From Agrobacterium genomosp. 13 str. CFBP 6927 (GTDB lineage Bacteria > Pseudomonadota > Alphaproteobacteria > Rhizobiales > Rhizobiaceae), in the NCBI GenBank assembly GCA_900012615.1, contig LT009757.1, positions 1,152,175 to 1,216,174 on the forward strand: a stretch of 64,000 bases of DNA. The letters are read 5' to 3'. The translations under genes were made by a program, and so were the position numbers. The notes under the pieces are model-generated. The model was given only the letters and a program-made list of their open reading frames with translations, ran no database searches and was not told the origin of the DNA. Shown one piece after another: positions 8,638 through 18,025 of the stretch. The stretch's first letter is position 1. Every line of letters begins with the position of its first letter.

Positions 8638-9819
8638 TCAGGCGGTTTTCAGGATCTGCAATGCCGCTGCGGGCTGGGCGGCCGCATTCTCGTCGCGGCT
8701 CCAGCGGCCAAAGGCGGCGCGGCCCAGAATCGCAATCGACGTGTCTTCCTGCGGCGCATGGACGAGCACTGTCTGAATGTCGCGGAAATGCCGTTCCAGC
8801 CCCAATTCGCTTCCAAGACCGGGATTGCCGATGCCGCGCACGGCGATCTCAACGGCATCGCGCAGCTGCCGGCCGGCAAGCAGTCTTGCCCTGATGAAGC
8901 CTTCGGCATCGCCATTATTGTTTTCGAGCGTACCGAAAATGATCTGGCGGGCGCCGGAGACCAGAAGGTCGATTTCGCCCGAAAGCGTGATGAAACGTTC
9001 GGTGCGGGCGATGGGATGGCCGAGATTGGCCGGCACGCGCTCATGCGCGAAGCGGATGAACTTGGCCTGAGCGGCTTCGGCCACGCCAAGATAAAGCGCT
9101 GTCAAAGCCAGTGTAATGGCTGCATGCGCCCGGTTGTCCTGCTGGGCCACCGATGGATCGACGAGGTCGATGACGTTTTCCGCCGGGATTTCGACATTGG
9201 CATAGTCGACGTCATGCGATCCGGTGGCGCGCATGCCTAGGCTCTGCCAGTTCTCGATGACCTTGATGCCCGGCAAGCCGTTCGGCACCACGAATGTTCC
9301 CACCCGCGCCGGTGTTTCGTCGGTATGCGCCCAGACAAGAAAATGCGTGAGGCCATATGCACCCGTCACGAAACGCTTGCGGCCCGTGATCGACCAGCCG
9401 GTTTTTGTCCGGCGGGCAAGTGTCGCGGGCAGACCGCCCCGCGCCGGCGACCCCAGTTCCGGTTCGACGCGCGCGGCATTGAGCAGCAGCGGCTTTTGTT
9501 TCGCGTCCGACAGAAGCCGCCTGTAAAGATCTTCCGGCCAGTGGTTTTTCGCGGCCTGACCGAGATGGGTAAAGATCGTCATGGCGCTGATGAGGGCCAC
9601 GGACGGATCGCCCCGGCCAAGCGCCGCCAGAATGTGGGCGGTATCGGCAAGCGTGGTACCCTGACCGCCGTAGCGTGTCGCAACCGTGCTTTCGAGGAGG
9701 CCGCTTTCGTGAACGGCGCGGATACCCGTCCAGGGGAACTGGCCGGTCTGGTCCGCATCCGGTGCGGCCTGCTCAAGGACGCGCACGGTTGCGTCGAGGA
9801 CGGTTGTGTCATGGGACAT
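8638..9819 (-). CDS. Acyl-CoA dehydrogenase-fold flavoprotein, SfnB/DszC-like
   Basis: A 393-residue protein of the acyl-CoA dehydrogenase superfamily. The central beta domain shows TGRKRFVTGAYGLTHFLVWA and SLGMRATGSHDVDYANVEIP, as in the flavin-dependent members that act with FMNH2/O2 on sulfur compounds (SfnB, DszC) rather than on acyl-CoA; the usual catalytic glutamate region is not obvious. The company of two luciferase-like monooxygenases supports an organosulfur role, but that is inference. ATG 9819 (MSHDTTVLDA) is taken as start; ATG 9858 is possible, as neither has a strong ribosome site. It lies downstream of an LLM gene with a terminator between them, so it may have its own promoter. 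Confidence 0.75.
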   Translation of the reverse strand: MSHDTTVLDATVRVLEQAAPDADQTGQFPWTGIRAVHESGLLESTVATRYGGQGTTLADTAHILAALGRGDPSVALISAMTIFTHLGQAAKNHWPEDLYRRLLSDAKQKPLLLNAARVEPELGSPARGGLPATLARRTKTGWSITGRKRFVTGAYGLTHFLVWAHTDETPARVGTFVVPNGLPGIKVIENWQSLGMRATGSHDVDYANVEIPAENVIDLVDPSVAQQDNRAHAAITLALTALYLGVAEAAQAKFIRFAHERVPANLGHPIARTERFITLSGEIDLLVSGARQIIFGTLENNNGDAEGFIRARLLAGRQLRDAVEIAVRGIGNPGLGSELGLERHFRDIQTVLVHAPQEDTSIAILGRAAFGRWSRDENAAAQPAAALQILKTA

Positions 9820-9892
9820 GCGTTGTCGAGGCTCTCTGGCTATGGAGGAAAGCGCCATGTCCCCGACAGGGACGGCTTGCTCCGTCTGCACT

Positions 9893-9923
9893 TGAAAAAA
9901 ATGCCCGGCCAGATGACCGGGCC
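9893..9923 (-). terminator. Intrinsic terminator after the SsuD-like gene
   Basis: Read on the minus strand: GGCCCGGT, an 8-base loop region and GGCCGGGCA followed directly by seven T residues. Strong GC stem plus T-run, 12 bases past the stop of the 9935-11038 gene. Confidence 0.85.
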
Positions 9924-9934
9924 GGATTGCGGCA

Positions 9935-11038
9935 TCAGGCTGCGGTCTTTTTCTTCGCCTCTTCCCGTTCGCGAATGCCTTCACGGACAAGCGGCAGGAT
10001 GTAGCGGCCATAATCCACCGCATCATTGTAATTGTCGTAACCCCGGATCGAGATCAGGTCGGCACCGAGGTCGATATAATCGAGGATGGAATCCGCGATG
10101 GTGCGTGGCGAGCCGACCAGCGCCGTGGTGGCGCCGCTGGCATTGGTGGCCGTTACTGTCGGATACCAGAGGGCGCGGTCATGCACGTCACCGCGTGCGG
10201 CGATCTCCAGAAGCCGTTGCGAACCGACATTCGCCGGACGCGGCGCATTCAGCGGTGCGCGGGTGACGCCTTTCTGGCGGTTCTCGTTCAATCGATCCAG
10301 AGTTCTGTGGGCCTTTTCCCAGGCAAGCTCATCCGTCTCGGCGACGATCGGCCGGAATGTGACCCAGATACGGGGGCGATCCGTGCGGCCCGCCTTTGCG
10401 GCTTCGGCATAGACCCGCTCGATCTGCTGCTTGGTTTCAGCAAGCGGCTCACCCCAGAGCCCGAAGATATCGCAGAGCGAACCGCCGATGCGATAGGCGG
10501 CATCCGACGAGCCGCCGAGCGAAATCGGAATAAGACCGTTGGTCGGGCGCACGGCGCTACGGAACTGCTTGAACTGGTAATATTTTCCATCGAAGTCGAA
10601 GGGCTCTTTCGAGGTCCAGGCCAGACGCAGGATTCGGATATATTCCTCCTGACGCTCGTAACGTTCTTCCTTGTTGAGGAAGTCGCCTTCACGCGCCTGT
10701 TCTTCGTCGCTGCCGCCGGCAATGAAGTGCACCACGACACGTCCGCCGCTCAACTGGTCGAGCGTTGCGAGCGATTTGGCGGCGACCGTCGGATAAACCG
10801 TATTCGGCCGCAGCGCGACGATGATCTTGATGTTTTTCGTGTGGGCGAGCACCGTGGCGCCCAGCGTGAACGGATCGAAGGACGAGGAGGAGTAAGGGAT
10901 CAGCGTGTAGTTGAAACCGTAATCGTCGAGCGCACGCGCGTAGCGCTCCAGAAAAACGGGATCCACGGGCGCATCGGGCAGAGGGTTCAGGTCGTTCGAC
11001 GCATTGGGAAAACTAACGCTAATAAATTCCGCGGCCAT
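9935..11038 (-). CDS. LLM-class flavin monooxygenase, SsuD-like
   Basis: A 367-residue luciferase-like (bacterial luciferase superfamily) monooxygenase. VHFIAGGSDEEQAREGDFLNKEERYERQEEYIRIL and the RPNTVYPTVAAKSLATLDQLSGGR segment are characteristic of the alkanesulfonate monooxygenase SsuD and its relatives, which cleave C-S bonds using FMNH2 supplied by a separate reductase. No reductase gene is seen nearby. The C-terminus is lysine- and glutamate-rich. ATG 11038 has AAGGAG a few bases upstream (read on the minus strand). A conserved 36-bp element lies 57 bases upstream, shared with two other transcription units in this locus. Confidence 0.85.
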   Translation of the reverse strand: MAAEFISVSFPNASNDLNPLPDAPVDPVFLERYARALDDYGFNYTLIPYSSSSFDPFTLGATVLAHTKNIKIIVALRPNTVYPTVAAKSLATLDQLSGGRVVVHFIAGGSDEEQAREGDFLNKEERYERQEEYIRILRLAWTSKEPFDFDGKYYQFKQFRSAVRPTNGLIPISLGGSSDAAYRIGGSLCDIFGLWGEPLAETKQQIERVYAEAAKAGRTDRPRIWVTFRPIVAETDELAWEKAHRTLDRLNENRQKGVTRAPLNAPRPANVGSQRLLEIAARGDVHDRALWYPTVTATNASGATTALVGSPRTIADSILDYIDLGADLISIRGYDNYNDAVDYGRYILPLVREGIREREEAKKKTAA

Positions 11039-11094
11039 GGGGGCTCCTTCAGGTTCAATGCGGGCATGTTAGGATGCGGCGGATTAACGAGGAA

Positions 11095-11130
11095 GACAGG
11101 TCTTTCTTTTTCTATGGAATATGTAGAAAA
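11095..11130 (-). promoter_or_regulatory. Shared sulfur-locus element, copy A
   Basis: Inverted repeat TTTTCTA-N9-TAGAAAA followed (minus strand) by AGAAAGACCTGTC. Arms at 11124-11130 and 11108-11114. It lies 57-92 bases upstream of the SsuD-like gene start. The same block recurs at 24275 and, with only one arm, at 17872. Confidence 0.65.
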
Positions 11131-11214
11131 TATTCCCTGTGACGGCCTTCGCTATAGGACCGGTGACCGCCGTGGTCTGCTGTCTTAACCCTTGGCGCCG
11201 ATCGGCTCGTTATT

Positions 11215-12300
11215 TCAGGAAGAGGAGATGGGCGACCAGCCGAGGCTCGGCGCCACCGTGCTTGCGAGATCGCCCAGCAGCTGAATGTTTTCGGCAAGAC
11301 CGAAGGCCGGCGGCAAAAACAGCACGACCTCATCGGCTGCTGCAAGGCCCGGATCGTTGAACACCGCTTCCAGCACCTGATCGGGCGTGCCCTGAAAGAC
11401 CGGCGAAATCTGGTAGCCTGCCGGCTGGGCTGCCTGTTCGAGGGCGCCTTTGGGGCGAGAGGCGGCGATACCCTTGGTGCGCCGCTCCAGATCATAGGCA
11501 GCGTATTTTTCCCGAAGTTCGGCCGTGGTGCCGACCAGAATGGAGGCGGCGACGGCAACCGGCGGCGGCTCCGTTTTCCATGTCTTGCGCCATGTGGACC
11601 GGAAAGCCTCGATGATACGCGCCTGATAGTGTCCGAAACTCTCGCCCTCGGCCTGATCGTGCTGGACGGTTCCCGAGATAAGGCCGATGCCGAGTTCTGC
11701 CGCCTGCACCGCCGAGCCGATGCTTGCCGCGCCCTGGCGGATACGCGAGCGAAGCGTCGGGCTGTGCGGCGTTACACGCAGTTCGGTGCCCTCCGGATTG
11801 GACTGTCCTCCTTCGACACGGTGCAGGATATCGCCCGCGATTGCCGAAAGAAAGCGTGCCTGGCGGCGTCTGGCCTCCGTGCGGGCATCGGTGTCGACCG
11901 TGCCGAACACCGCATCGAAATTGGCGTTTGCACCGGTCGAGATGGCAAGTTCCAGGCGCCCGTCAATCAGGAGGTCGGTCGTGCCGGCTGCTTCGGCGAG
12001 CAGGATCGGATCCTGATAACGCATCGGGATGACGGCTGAACCCAGCGTGATATGACGGGTGTGCTGGCCGGCCGCGGCAAAGAACGGCAGCGGCGAGGAT
12101 AGATAGTGATCGAAATGCCGCTGATAGGCCCAGCCAGACTGATAGCCCAGTTGTTCGGCGGCCTTGAAGAGTTCGATGCCTTCGCGCAGCCCCTGCGCCG
12201 GTCCGGCATCGTCGTTAAAGGAGACTCGGGTGTTGAATCCGAGCCGTTGTTTGGGGCGGAAGGGCGCAGGCAGAGTATCGGCGGGTGCGGCGATGGTCAT
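11215..12300 (-). CDS. LLM-class flavin-dependent oxidoreductase
   Basis: A 361-residue luciferase-like monooxygenase of a different branch from the 9935 gene. LGFNTRVSF, GYQSGWAYQRHFD, HITLGSAVIPMRYQDPILLAEAAGTTDLLIDGRLELAISTG are the barrel strands lining the flavin site. Its ATG overlaps the stop of the ABC ATPase gene (ATGA), so it is the last gene of the importer operon and translation is coupled. This suggests that it oxidises the imported substrate with FMNH2 and O2. The substrate is not identifiable; an organosulfur compound is the best guess from context. Confidence 0.82.
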   Translation of the reverse strand: MTIAAPADTLPAPFRPKQRLGFNTRVSFNDDAGPAQGLREGIELFKAAEQLGYQSGWAYQRHFDHYLSSPLPFFAAAGQHTRHITLGSAVIPMRYQDPILLAEAAGTTDLLIDGRLELAISTGANANFDAVFGTVDTDARTEARRRQARFLSAIAGDILHRVEGGQSNPEGTELRVTPHSPTLRSRIRQGAASIGSAVQAAELGIGLISGTVQHDQAEGESFGHYQARIIEAFRSTWRKTWKTEPPPVAVAASILVGTTAELREKYAAYDLERRTKGIAASRPKGALEQAAQPAGYQISPVFQGTPDQVLEAVFNDPGLAAADEVVLFLPPAFGLAENIQLLGDLASTVAPSLGWSPISSS

Positions 12301-14030
12301 GCGATCTTTTCCTTGTCGAGAACCCGCCGGGGCAGAGCCTGTGGCGCACGGGCCATGGTGGCGGCACCGGACGGGATCGATTCCAGCAGTGACGCGGTAT
12401 AGGGATGCTGCGGATTGTCGAAGATATCGAGAACCGTTCCGTGCTCGACGATACGCCCGCGCTGCATCACCGAAACCGTGTGAGCGAGCTGGCGCACCAG
12501 CGCGAGGTCATGGGAGACGAAAACATAGGTCAGGCCGAGCTTTGCCTGCAACGACAGCAGCACGTCGACAATGTCGGCCTGCACGCTGACATCAAGCGCG
12601 GAGGTTGGCTCGTCGAGCACGATTACATCCGGTTTGAGAACCAGCGCCCGGGCAATGGCAACGCGCTGGCGCTGCCCGCCCGAAAGCGCCGCCGGTTTGC
12701 GGGTGAGCAGGTGTTCGGCCAACCCCACATTGGAAAGAGCCTCGCGGACATTCTCCAGCCGTTCCGCACGGGTTCCGATCTTGAAACGGTCGAGCGGTTC
12801 GCGCACCAGCTGCTCCACGGTCCATGTAGGATCGAGAGAGGTGAAAGGGTTCTGGTAAACGAACTGGAGATGCCGCCATGTTGCACGCAGCGATACGTGA
12901 GAGCGGCCGGCCAACTCTTCGCCAGCTACAGATATCGTGCCGGTATCGGGCTCCTCGAGGCCGAGCAGCAGCCGGATGGTCGTCGTCTTACCCGAGCCGG
13001 ACTCGCCGACCAGGGCATGGGTGGTACCGGCGGGCACGTTGAAGGATACGTTGTTGACAGCCGTCAGCACCCGGTCGCCGACCCGGAAATTCTTGGTGAC
13101 GGCTTTGAGCTCGATCTTCCGCTCCGTGGCGGCTTCGGCCTTCAGCAGCCGGAAACCGGGGTCACGCAGGCGGGCATAACGGTCCGGATTGAGGGCCGGG
13201 ACATCGGCATGCAGTTTCCTTGCATAGGCGGAAGCGGGCGCGGAAAAGACCGAAGCGGTGCTTCCGGCCTCCTGAACGGTGCCGCCCTTCAGGACCACCA
13301 GCGAATCTGCCCGTTCGGCGGCAATCGCCAGATCGTGGGTGATGAGGAGCAGGCTGATATCCAGCTCATGCTGCAACCGTGAAAGCAGGTCTAGGATACG
13401 TTTCTGGATCGTGACATCCAGTGCCGAGGTCGGTTCGTCGGCGACCAGCAGCGATGGGCGGGGCAGCACCGCAAGCCCGATGAGTACACGCTGCAGCATG
13501 CCGCCGGATAATTGATGCGGGTAGGAATCGTAGACAACGTTCGGGTTGTCGAGCCCCACCTGCGCGAAGGTCTCGAGAATGAGGGCCTTGCGGATCGCCT
13601 TGTCAGGTTCATCGAGGAGGGCTGCCGCCTCCATCGCCTGCGCGCCGATTGTCCTGACAGGATTGAGCGAATTGCCGGGATCCTGCGGGACGAAGCCGAT
13701 GGCGCGTCCCCGCAGCGGCCGGAAGCTGCGTTCCGGCAAAGCCAATATTTCCTGACCGCCGAAGGTGACGCGACCCGTGGCGTGTCCTCCGCTCGGCAAA
13801 AGCCGAAGCACCGCGCGGGCTATCGTCGACTTGCCGGAACCGGACTCGCCGATGAGGGCAAGGCTCTTGCCACGGCCGAGTTCGAAACCGACATTGCTGA
13901 CGACTTCCTGGCGCCCATAGGCAACCGAGAGGTCGTCGACGCGCAGGAGCGGGACGGGAGCCTGCTGCGGTCTACCCGCAAAGGCGATGGAGCGGTCGAT
14001 CGTTGTGGTCAGTCTGTCTTGCGTAGCCAT
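12297..14030 (-). CDS. Fused double ATPase of a peptide-type ABC importer
   Basis: A 577-residue protein with two complete ABC domains in tandem, as in GsiA/YejF. Domain 1: Walker A GESGSGKS, signature LSGGMLQRV, Walker B LLVADEPTSALD. Domain 2: GESGSGKTTT, LSGGQRQRV, VIVLDEPTSALD. A short linker with the oligopeptide-type C-terminal region joins them. It energises import by the two permeases encoded just upstream. The ATG at 14030 overlaps the permease gene by 22 bases; the open frame continuing to 14507 was rejected as a shadow of that gene because its translation is low-complexity and arginine-rich. Confidence 0.92.
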   Translation of the reverse strand: MATQDRLTTTIDRSIAFAGRPQQAPVPLLRVDDLSVAYGRQEVVSNVGFELGRGKSLALIGESGSGKSTIARAVLRLLPSGGHATGRVTFGGQEILALPERSFRPLRGRAIGFVPQDPGNSLNPVRTIGAQAMEAAALLDEPDKAIRKALILETFAQVGLDNPNVVYDSYPHQLSGGMLQRVLIGLAVLPRPSLLVADEPTSALDVTIQKRILDLLSRLQHELDISLLLITHDLAIAAERADSLVVLKGGTVQEAGSTASVFSAPASAYARKLHADVPALNPDRYARLRDPGFRLLKAEAATERKIELKAVTKNFRVGDRVLTAVNNVSFNVPAGTTHALVGESGSGKTTTIRLLLGLEEPDTGTISVAGEELAGRSHVSLRATWRHLQFVYQNPFTSLDPTWTVEQLVREPLDRFKIGTRAERLENVREALSNVGLAEHLLTRKPAALSGGQRQRVAIARALVLKPDVIVLDEPTSALDVSVQADIVDVLLSLQAKLGLTYVFVSHDLALVRQLAHTVSVMQRGRIVEHGTVLDIFDNPQHPYTASLLESIPSGAATMARAPQALPRRVLDKEKIA

Positions 14031-14857
14031 CGGCTGATCCTGTTTACAGAGAGGACGGTCGCGATTGTGACGAAGGCGGGGGCGTATACCAGCCACGGCC
14101 ATTTGAGGTAGTCCTTGCCGATCGAGATCAGCAGGCCCCAGTCGGAGGCGGGCGGCGGGTCGCCGTATCCGAGAAAGGCGAGGCTGGCGATCACGAGGAT
14201 CGACTCGCCGAATTGCAATACGGCAAGCGGCAGCACCGAGCGCGATGCGTTGGGCAGGACGTGGCGCAGAAGAATGAACCAGCGCGAGCCGCCGAGCAGG
14301 AAGGAGGCCTCCACGAATGTCGCCTGTCGCGTCTTGATGACCTCTGCACGCGTAACGCGGGCGAAGACGGCGACGGCCGAGACACCGGTGGCGATTGCGG
14401 CATTGATGGTCTCGAAGCCGATGGCGGTAACAACGATGACGGCCAGCAGGAATTTTGGAATTGCCAGCAACACATCGACCAGTCGGGCGAGGACGACATC
14501 GACCCAACCGCCGAGAAAGCCCGCCAGAAGTCCGATGAGACCGCCGGCGAACACGCCGATGACCACTGCGACGAGGGCGCTCGAGACGGAGGAGGCGGTG
14601 CCATAAACGACGCGGGCATAGAGATCGCGACCGAGGTGGTCGGTGCCGAACCAGTGCTCGAGACTTGGCCCAAGCAGCTTGTCCGTGGGAACCCCGTTGA
14701 TCGGACTGTGGCTGGTAAAGAGGCCGGGAGCCAGCGACCAGGCGATCACCAGCGTGATGATGGCGAAGGACAGCGCCACGGTTACCGGTATCCGAAAGCC
14801 CGCCAGTCGGTCGGCGAGGCTCGTGCCCGGCGGGTAAGGGTTTGAAGAGAAGGTCAT
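14009..14857 (-). CDS. ABC importer permease, DppC type
   Basis: A 282-residue inner-membrane permease with about six helices. HWFGTDHLGRDLYARVVYGT is the DppC/OppC N-terminal signature, and EASFLLGGSRWFILLRHVLPN is the EAA coupling loop that contacts the ATPase. The end overlaps the ATPase gene by 22 bases and its start overlaps the other permease by four (ATGA), so all are co-translated. Partner of the DppB-type permease at 14854-15858 in the translocation channel. Confidence 0.92.
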   Translation of the reverse strand: MTFSSNPYPPGTSLADRLAGFRIPVTVALSFAIITLVIAWSLAPGLFTSHSPINGVPTDKLLGPSLEHWFGTDHLGRDLYARVVYGTASSVSSALVAVVIGVFAGGLIGLLAGFLGGWVDVVLARLVDVLLAIPKFLLAVIVVTAIGFETINAAIATGVSAVAVFARVTRAEVIKTRQATFVEASFLLGGSRWFILLRHVLPNASRSVLPLAVLQFGESILVIASLAFLGYGDPPPASDWGLLISIGKDYLKWPWLVYAPAFVTIATVLSVNRISRWLRKTD

Positions 14858-15858
14858 GGGGTCACCGCCTTGGTGGTGGGTGTTTCATCGGCGATGGCCG
14901 GGCGACGTTTTTGCCCATCGAGGATTTTCACGCGCGGATCGAGCAATGGGTAAAGCAGATCGGCAATCAGATTGACGAGGACGAAGACCACGGCACCCAG
15001 CGAAACGATCGCCTGCAGGACAGGCAGGTCCTGCGTGCTCACCGAGCGCTGCACGAGGCTGCCGAGACCGGTTCGTCCGAAGACCGTTTCGGTGATCAGC
15101 GAATTGCCGATCAGTTCGCCGACCGTAATGGCGATAACGGTGACGACGGGTAAGGAGGCCGGCTTGAGCAGATGCTGTGCAAACAGCCGCGCCTGTCCGA
15201 TGCCGCGGCTGCGGGCGACGGCGGCATATTCCTGTTCCGCCTCCTTGTCGAGATTTGCGATGAGCACCTCGGCGATCTGTGCGGAAAAGGGAATTCCGAT
15301 CGTGATTGCCGCAAACAGCGTTGCCCAGAAGCTGTCAGGCTCGATGACGCGGAAAAGGCGCAGCTGGAAGCCAAAGAGATGTATGAGTATCAGGCCGATC
15401 ACGAAATTCGGTGTTGATAGAAACAGCGAAGGAAAACCCCGGAGCAATCCCTGGCCATAGCGTTTCGGAATGACCTGGGTTCCATAGGCAACCGCCATCG
15501 CCAGAAACAGGGCGACGGCAAGTCCCGTGGATGCCAGCACCAGGGTGGAAGGCAGCACCTCGGCGATCAAGGTCGCAACGGGCCGGTTGGAGCGCATCGA
15601 GATGCCCAGATCGCCGGTCAGAAAGCCTGACAGTGACGACCAGAGTTGCACGATTACTGGCCTGTCGAGGCCCTGCGCGGCGATGATTTCCGCGATTTCC
15701 TGTTCGGTAAACCCGTTCTGCGGGTTGCGCAGCACACTGGTTATCGGGTCGCCAGGCAGGATGCTGACGACCACGAAGGTGAAGACATAAGCCAGCAGTA
15801 TGACGACGACCGCCTGGCCAAGCCGTTTTGCGGCGTAGGTTAGGTAGGCATTGCTCAT
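14854..15858 (-). CDS. ABC importer permease, DppB type
   Basis: A 334-residue inner-membrane permease. The start YAAKRLGQAVVVILLAYVFTFVVVSILPGDP is the typical DppB first helix with the conserved LPGDP turn; EYAAVARSRGIGQARLFAQHLLKPA is the EAA loop. The ATG at 15858 is preceded by AAGGAG, which decides the start over the in-frame ATG at 15876. The C-terminal tail is basic and extends beyond the last helix. It forms the heterodimeric channel with the DppC-type protein and follows the binding-protein gene by 36 bases. Confidence 0.92.
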   Translation of the reverse strand: MSNAYLTYAAKRLGQAVVVILLAYVFTFVVVSILPGDPITSVLRNPQNGFTEQEIAEIIAAQGLDRPVIVQLWSSLSGFLTGDLGISMRSNRPVATLIAEVLPSTLVLASTGLAVALFLAMAVAYGTQVIPKRYGQGLLRGFPSLFLSTPNFVIGLILIHLFGFQLRLFRVIEPDSFWATLFAAITIGIPFSAQIAEVLIANLDKEAEQEYAAVARSRGIGQARLFAQHLLKPASLPVVTVIAITVGELIGNSLITETVFGRTGLGSLVQRSVSTQDLPVLQAIVSLGAVVFVLVNLIADLLYPLLDPRVKILDGQKRRPAIADETPTTKAVTP

Positions 15859-15894
15859 GCCGGTGCTCTCCTTCACGTTGCTCGATGATGCGGA

Positions 15895-17544
15895 TCAGTC
15901 GCTGAGGGAAGCGGTGTAGTAGCTGGCGTAAGCGACGCCGTTATAGACCTCGCCCTTGAGCTTCGGCGACTGCACGTAAATCCGCTGCACGATCTGGGTT
16001 CTCGGAATGAAATAGCCCTGCTCGAGCACGTATTTCTGCAGCTGGTCGAGAAGCGGGCTGCGCTCGTCGAAGGAGCCTGCGCCGGCGATCTTGTCGCGCA
16101 ATCCGTTGAGTGTCGCGTCGCGGTCGTCCAGCGCGAACCAATTCTCACCATTATTGGCGTTGGTGAGAATGCTGGCGACGGTGCCCGCGTCGATGAAGCT
16201 GCGCGTCACCTCATAGGTCGGAACGGCGGCACCACCGAACTTGACCTTTTCGCCGTAGGTCACGACGTCGTAAGAGCGGATGGTGACTTTCCAGCCAAGT
16301 TTGCCGAGCTGCTGGGCAATGAGCTCATCGACAGACTTCGATGTGGCAAGATAGGGATTGGAATGGATCGTCAGCGCGAGCGGCTTGCCGTCCTTTGTAC
16401 GGATGCCGTCGGCGCCCTTGACCCAGCCGGCCTCGTCGAGCAGCTTTTCGGCCTTGGCCGGATCATAGGCAAGGAGATCGCTGTGATCGGTCGCTCCCGG
16501 CACATTGCTCTGGATAAAGGATGCGGCGAGTTTCCAGTCGGGCGTATAGACGGTGTCGATGATTTCCTGACGATTGACGCCGGCCTGAAGCGCCTGACGA
16601 ACCTTCACATCATCATAGGGAGGAAGCTTGGTGTTGACGGCCCAGCCGTTAACGAAGCCGAGGTAGCGTGGCGTTGCGACCGTGAAGCCTTCCTCGTGCA
16701 GGGATTTCAACTCCTGGGGGGATGCATTGTAGGCGACATCGGCCTGACCGGACTGGACCGAGGCGACACGCAGTGAAGGTTCCGTCACCAGTTTATAGGT
16801 AATGGAATCAAGATAGGCCGGGCCCGTGTGGCCAACGGCTGCCGGACCCCAATTGTAATCCTTGCGCTTAACCAGCTTGACGTAGTCACCTTCCTTCCAG
16901 GATTCGACGACATAGGGGCCGCTGCCGGAGGTTTTGCTGAGGTCCGCCTGCTGGGTGGCGGGCTGTGCGATTGTCTTCGGGGAGATCAGGATGGAGCCGT
17001 GATAGCCGAGTGTGGGAATAAAGCCGAGTGTCGGCTTCTTGAAGAAGACCTTCACCGTCGTTGCATCCACCGCTTCGGCACGGTCATAGGTCTTGGGGAA
17101 GAGGCCGATCGGGTTGATGCCTTCGGCCTTGCGGCCGGCATACCAGATGTCGAGATTGGCAACGACTGCTGCCGCATCAAGGGGCGTACCGTCGGAGAAG
17201 GTTACGCCGCTCTTGAGATGAAGCGTGAATTCGGTGGCGTTGTCGTTCTGCTCCCATCGTTCGGCAAGCCAGGGGCTGACTTTTCCGTCGGCATCGACAT
17301 AAAGCAGCTTGTCGGCCACATGGCCCCAGATATGGCCCTGAAAGCTGGAGATGGCGCTGTTGTTCGGAATCCAGGTGTCACCAAGCGAGTCGATGAGGAA
17401 GGTGATGTCGCCGCCGTTGCGCGGGGTGTCGGCTGCCTCAACCGGAGCAGGCCCCGTCGCCGCCAGAAGCGCGATTGCACCTGCAAGAGTGGTCGTCAGC
17501 AGGCCCCGGCGGGAGAAGGAAAAAAGGGAAGAACGTATCGTCAT
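15895..17544 (-). CDS. ABC importer substrate-binding protein, family 5
   Basis: A 549-residue periplasmic solute-binding protein of the DppA/OppA type. The N-terminus carries SRRGLLTTTLAGAIALLAATG, a Tat-like RR signal, with cleavage expected after PVEA. The body shows LAERWEQND, LKSGVTFSDGTPLDAAAVVANL and DVKVRQALQAGVNRQEI, all family hallmarks. The start at 17544 has AGGA about 9 bases upstream. First gene of the importer operon (binding protein, two permeases, double ATPase, LLM oxidoreductase). Ligand unknown; this family binds peptides, nickel, glutathione and opines as well as sulfur-containing compounds. Confidence 0.9.
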   Translation of the reverse strand: MTIRSSLFSFSRRGLLTTTLAGAIALLAATGPAPVEAADTPRNGGDITFLIDSLGDTWIPNNSAISSFQGHIWGHVADKLLYVDADGKVSPWLAERWEQNDNATEFTLHLKSGVTFSDGTPLDAAAVVANLDIWYAGRKAEGINPIGLFPKTYDRAEAVDATTVKVFFKKPTLGFIPTLGYHGSILISPKTIAQPATQQADLSKTSGSGPYVVESWKEGDYVKLVKRKDYNWGPAAVGHTGPAYLDSITYKLVTEPSLRVASVQSGQADVAYNASPQELKSLHEEGFTVATPRYLGFVNGWAVNTKLPPYDDVKVRQALQAGVNRQEIIDTVYTPDWKLAASFIQSNVPGATDHSDLLAYDPAKAEKLLDEAGWVKGADGIRTKDGKPLALTIHSNPYLATSKSVDELIAQQLGKLGWKVTIRSYDVVTYGEKVKFGGAAVPTYEVTRSFIDAGTVASILTNANNGENWFALDDRDATLNGLRDKIAGAGSFDERSPLLDQLQKYVLEQGYFIPRTQIVQRIYVQSPKLKGEVYNGVAYASYYTASLSD

Positions 17545-18025
17545 TAAAAAATCCTGATTGGTAGAGTTGTGTCTTGTCTTGCTGGTTTCATGGGCCACCG
17601 CCGCTTCACGCCCGCCAATTGCGCGCATGGGAAGGCGTTCACGCGGGCAGTCTGCCGCGAGGTTCAAAGGCCCAGAAATCGGGAAAATGTGCCTGCCTTA
17701 TCCCGTTGGACAGTCAGGCCGATGCTGCGGTGTCGCCGTTACCGTTCAGCGATGGACGGCTCATTCGATCGCAGGCCGTGCTTACTGATACATCGTGCGG
17801 TCATGACGCGGTCCCTTTGTTTGAAATTCGGATCTTGATGCATAACGTAGCAGGGTAGTCAGAAGGAGAAAGACCAGTTGTTCTTTTTCTATCGAATTAA
17901 TGGATTATTTTGCCGCGGTTTACGAAGGTGGTAGGATCAGCTTTTCCGGGGCTGATGACACCCTCGCGCTGGGCTTTTCGGCTGTGCCGAAACATCAAGG
18001 CCGTGGGAATGGCGGATGGCGGCGA
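17545..18025. other. 480-bp spacer upstream of the importer operon
   Basis: No convincing gene on either strand. It is the likely leader/promoter region of the importer operon, and holds the third copy of the sulfur-locus element at 17872-17897, about 330 bases from the binding-protein start, which would leave a long 5' leader. Confidence 0.5.
17872..17897 (-). promoter_or_regulatory. Shared sulfur-locus element, copy C (one arm)
   Basis: Minus-strand TAGAAAAAGAACAACTGGTC matches copies A and B over the TAGAAAAAGAA core and the trailing GTC; the second inverted arm is degenerate (TGGATTA instead of TAGAAAA on the plus strand). Confidence 0.5.

Noticed and set aside
14031..14507. N-terminal extension of the ABC ATPase
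   Set aside because: It lies wholly in the DppC-type permease gene and translates to arginine-rich sequence.
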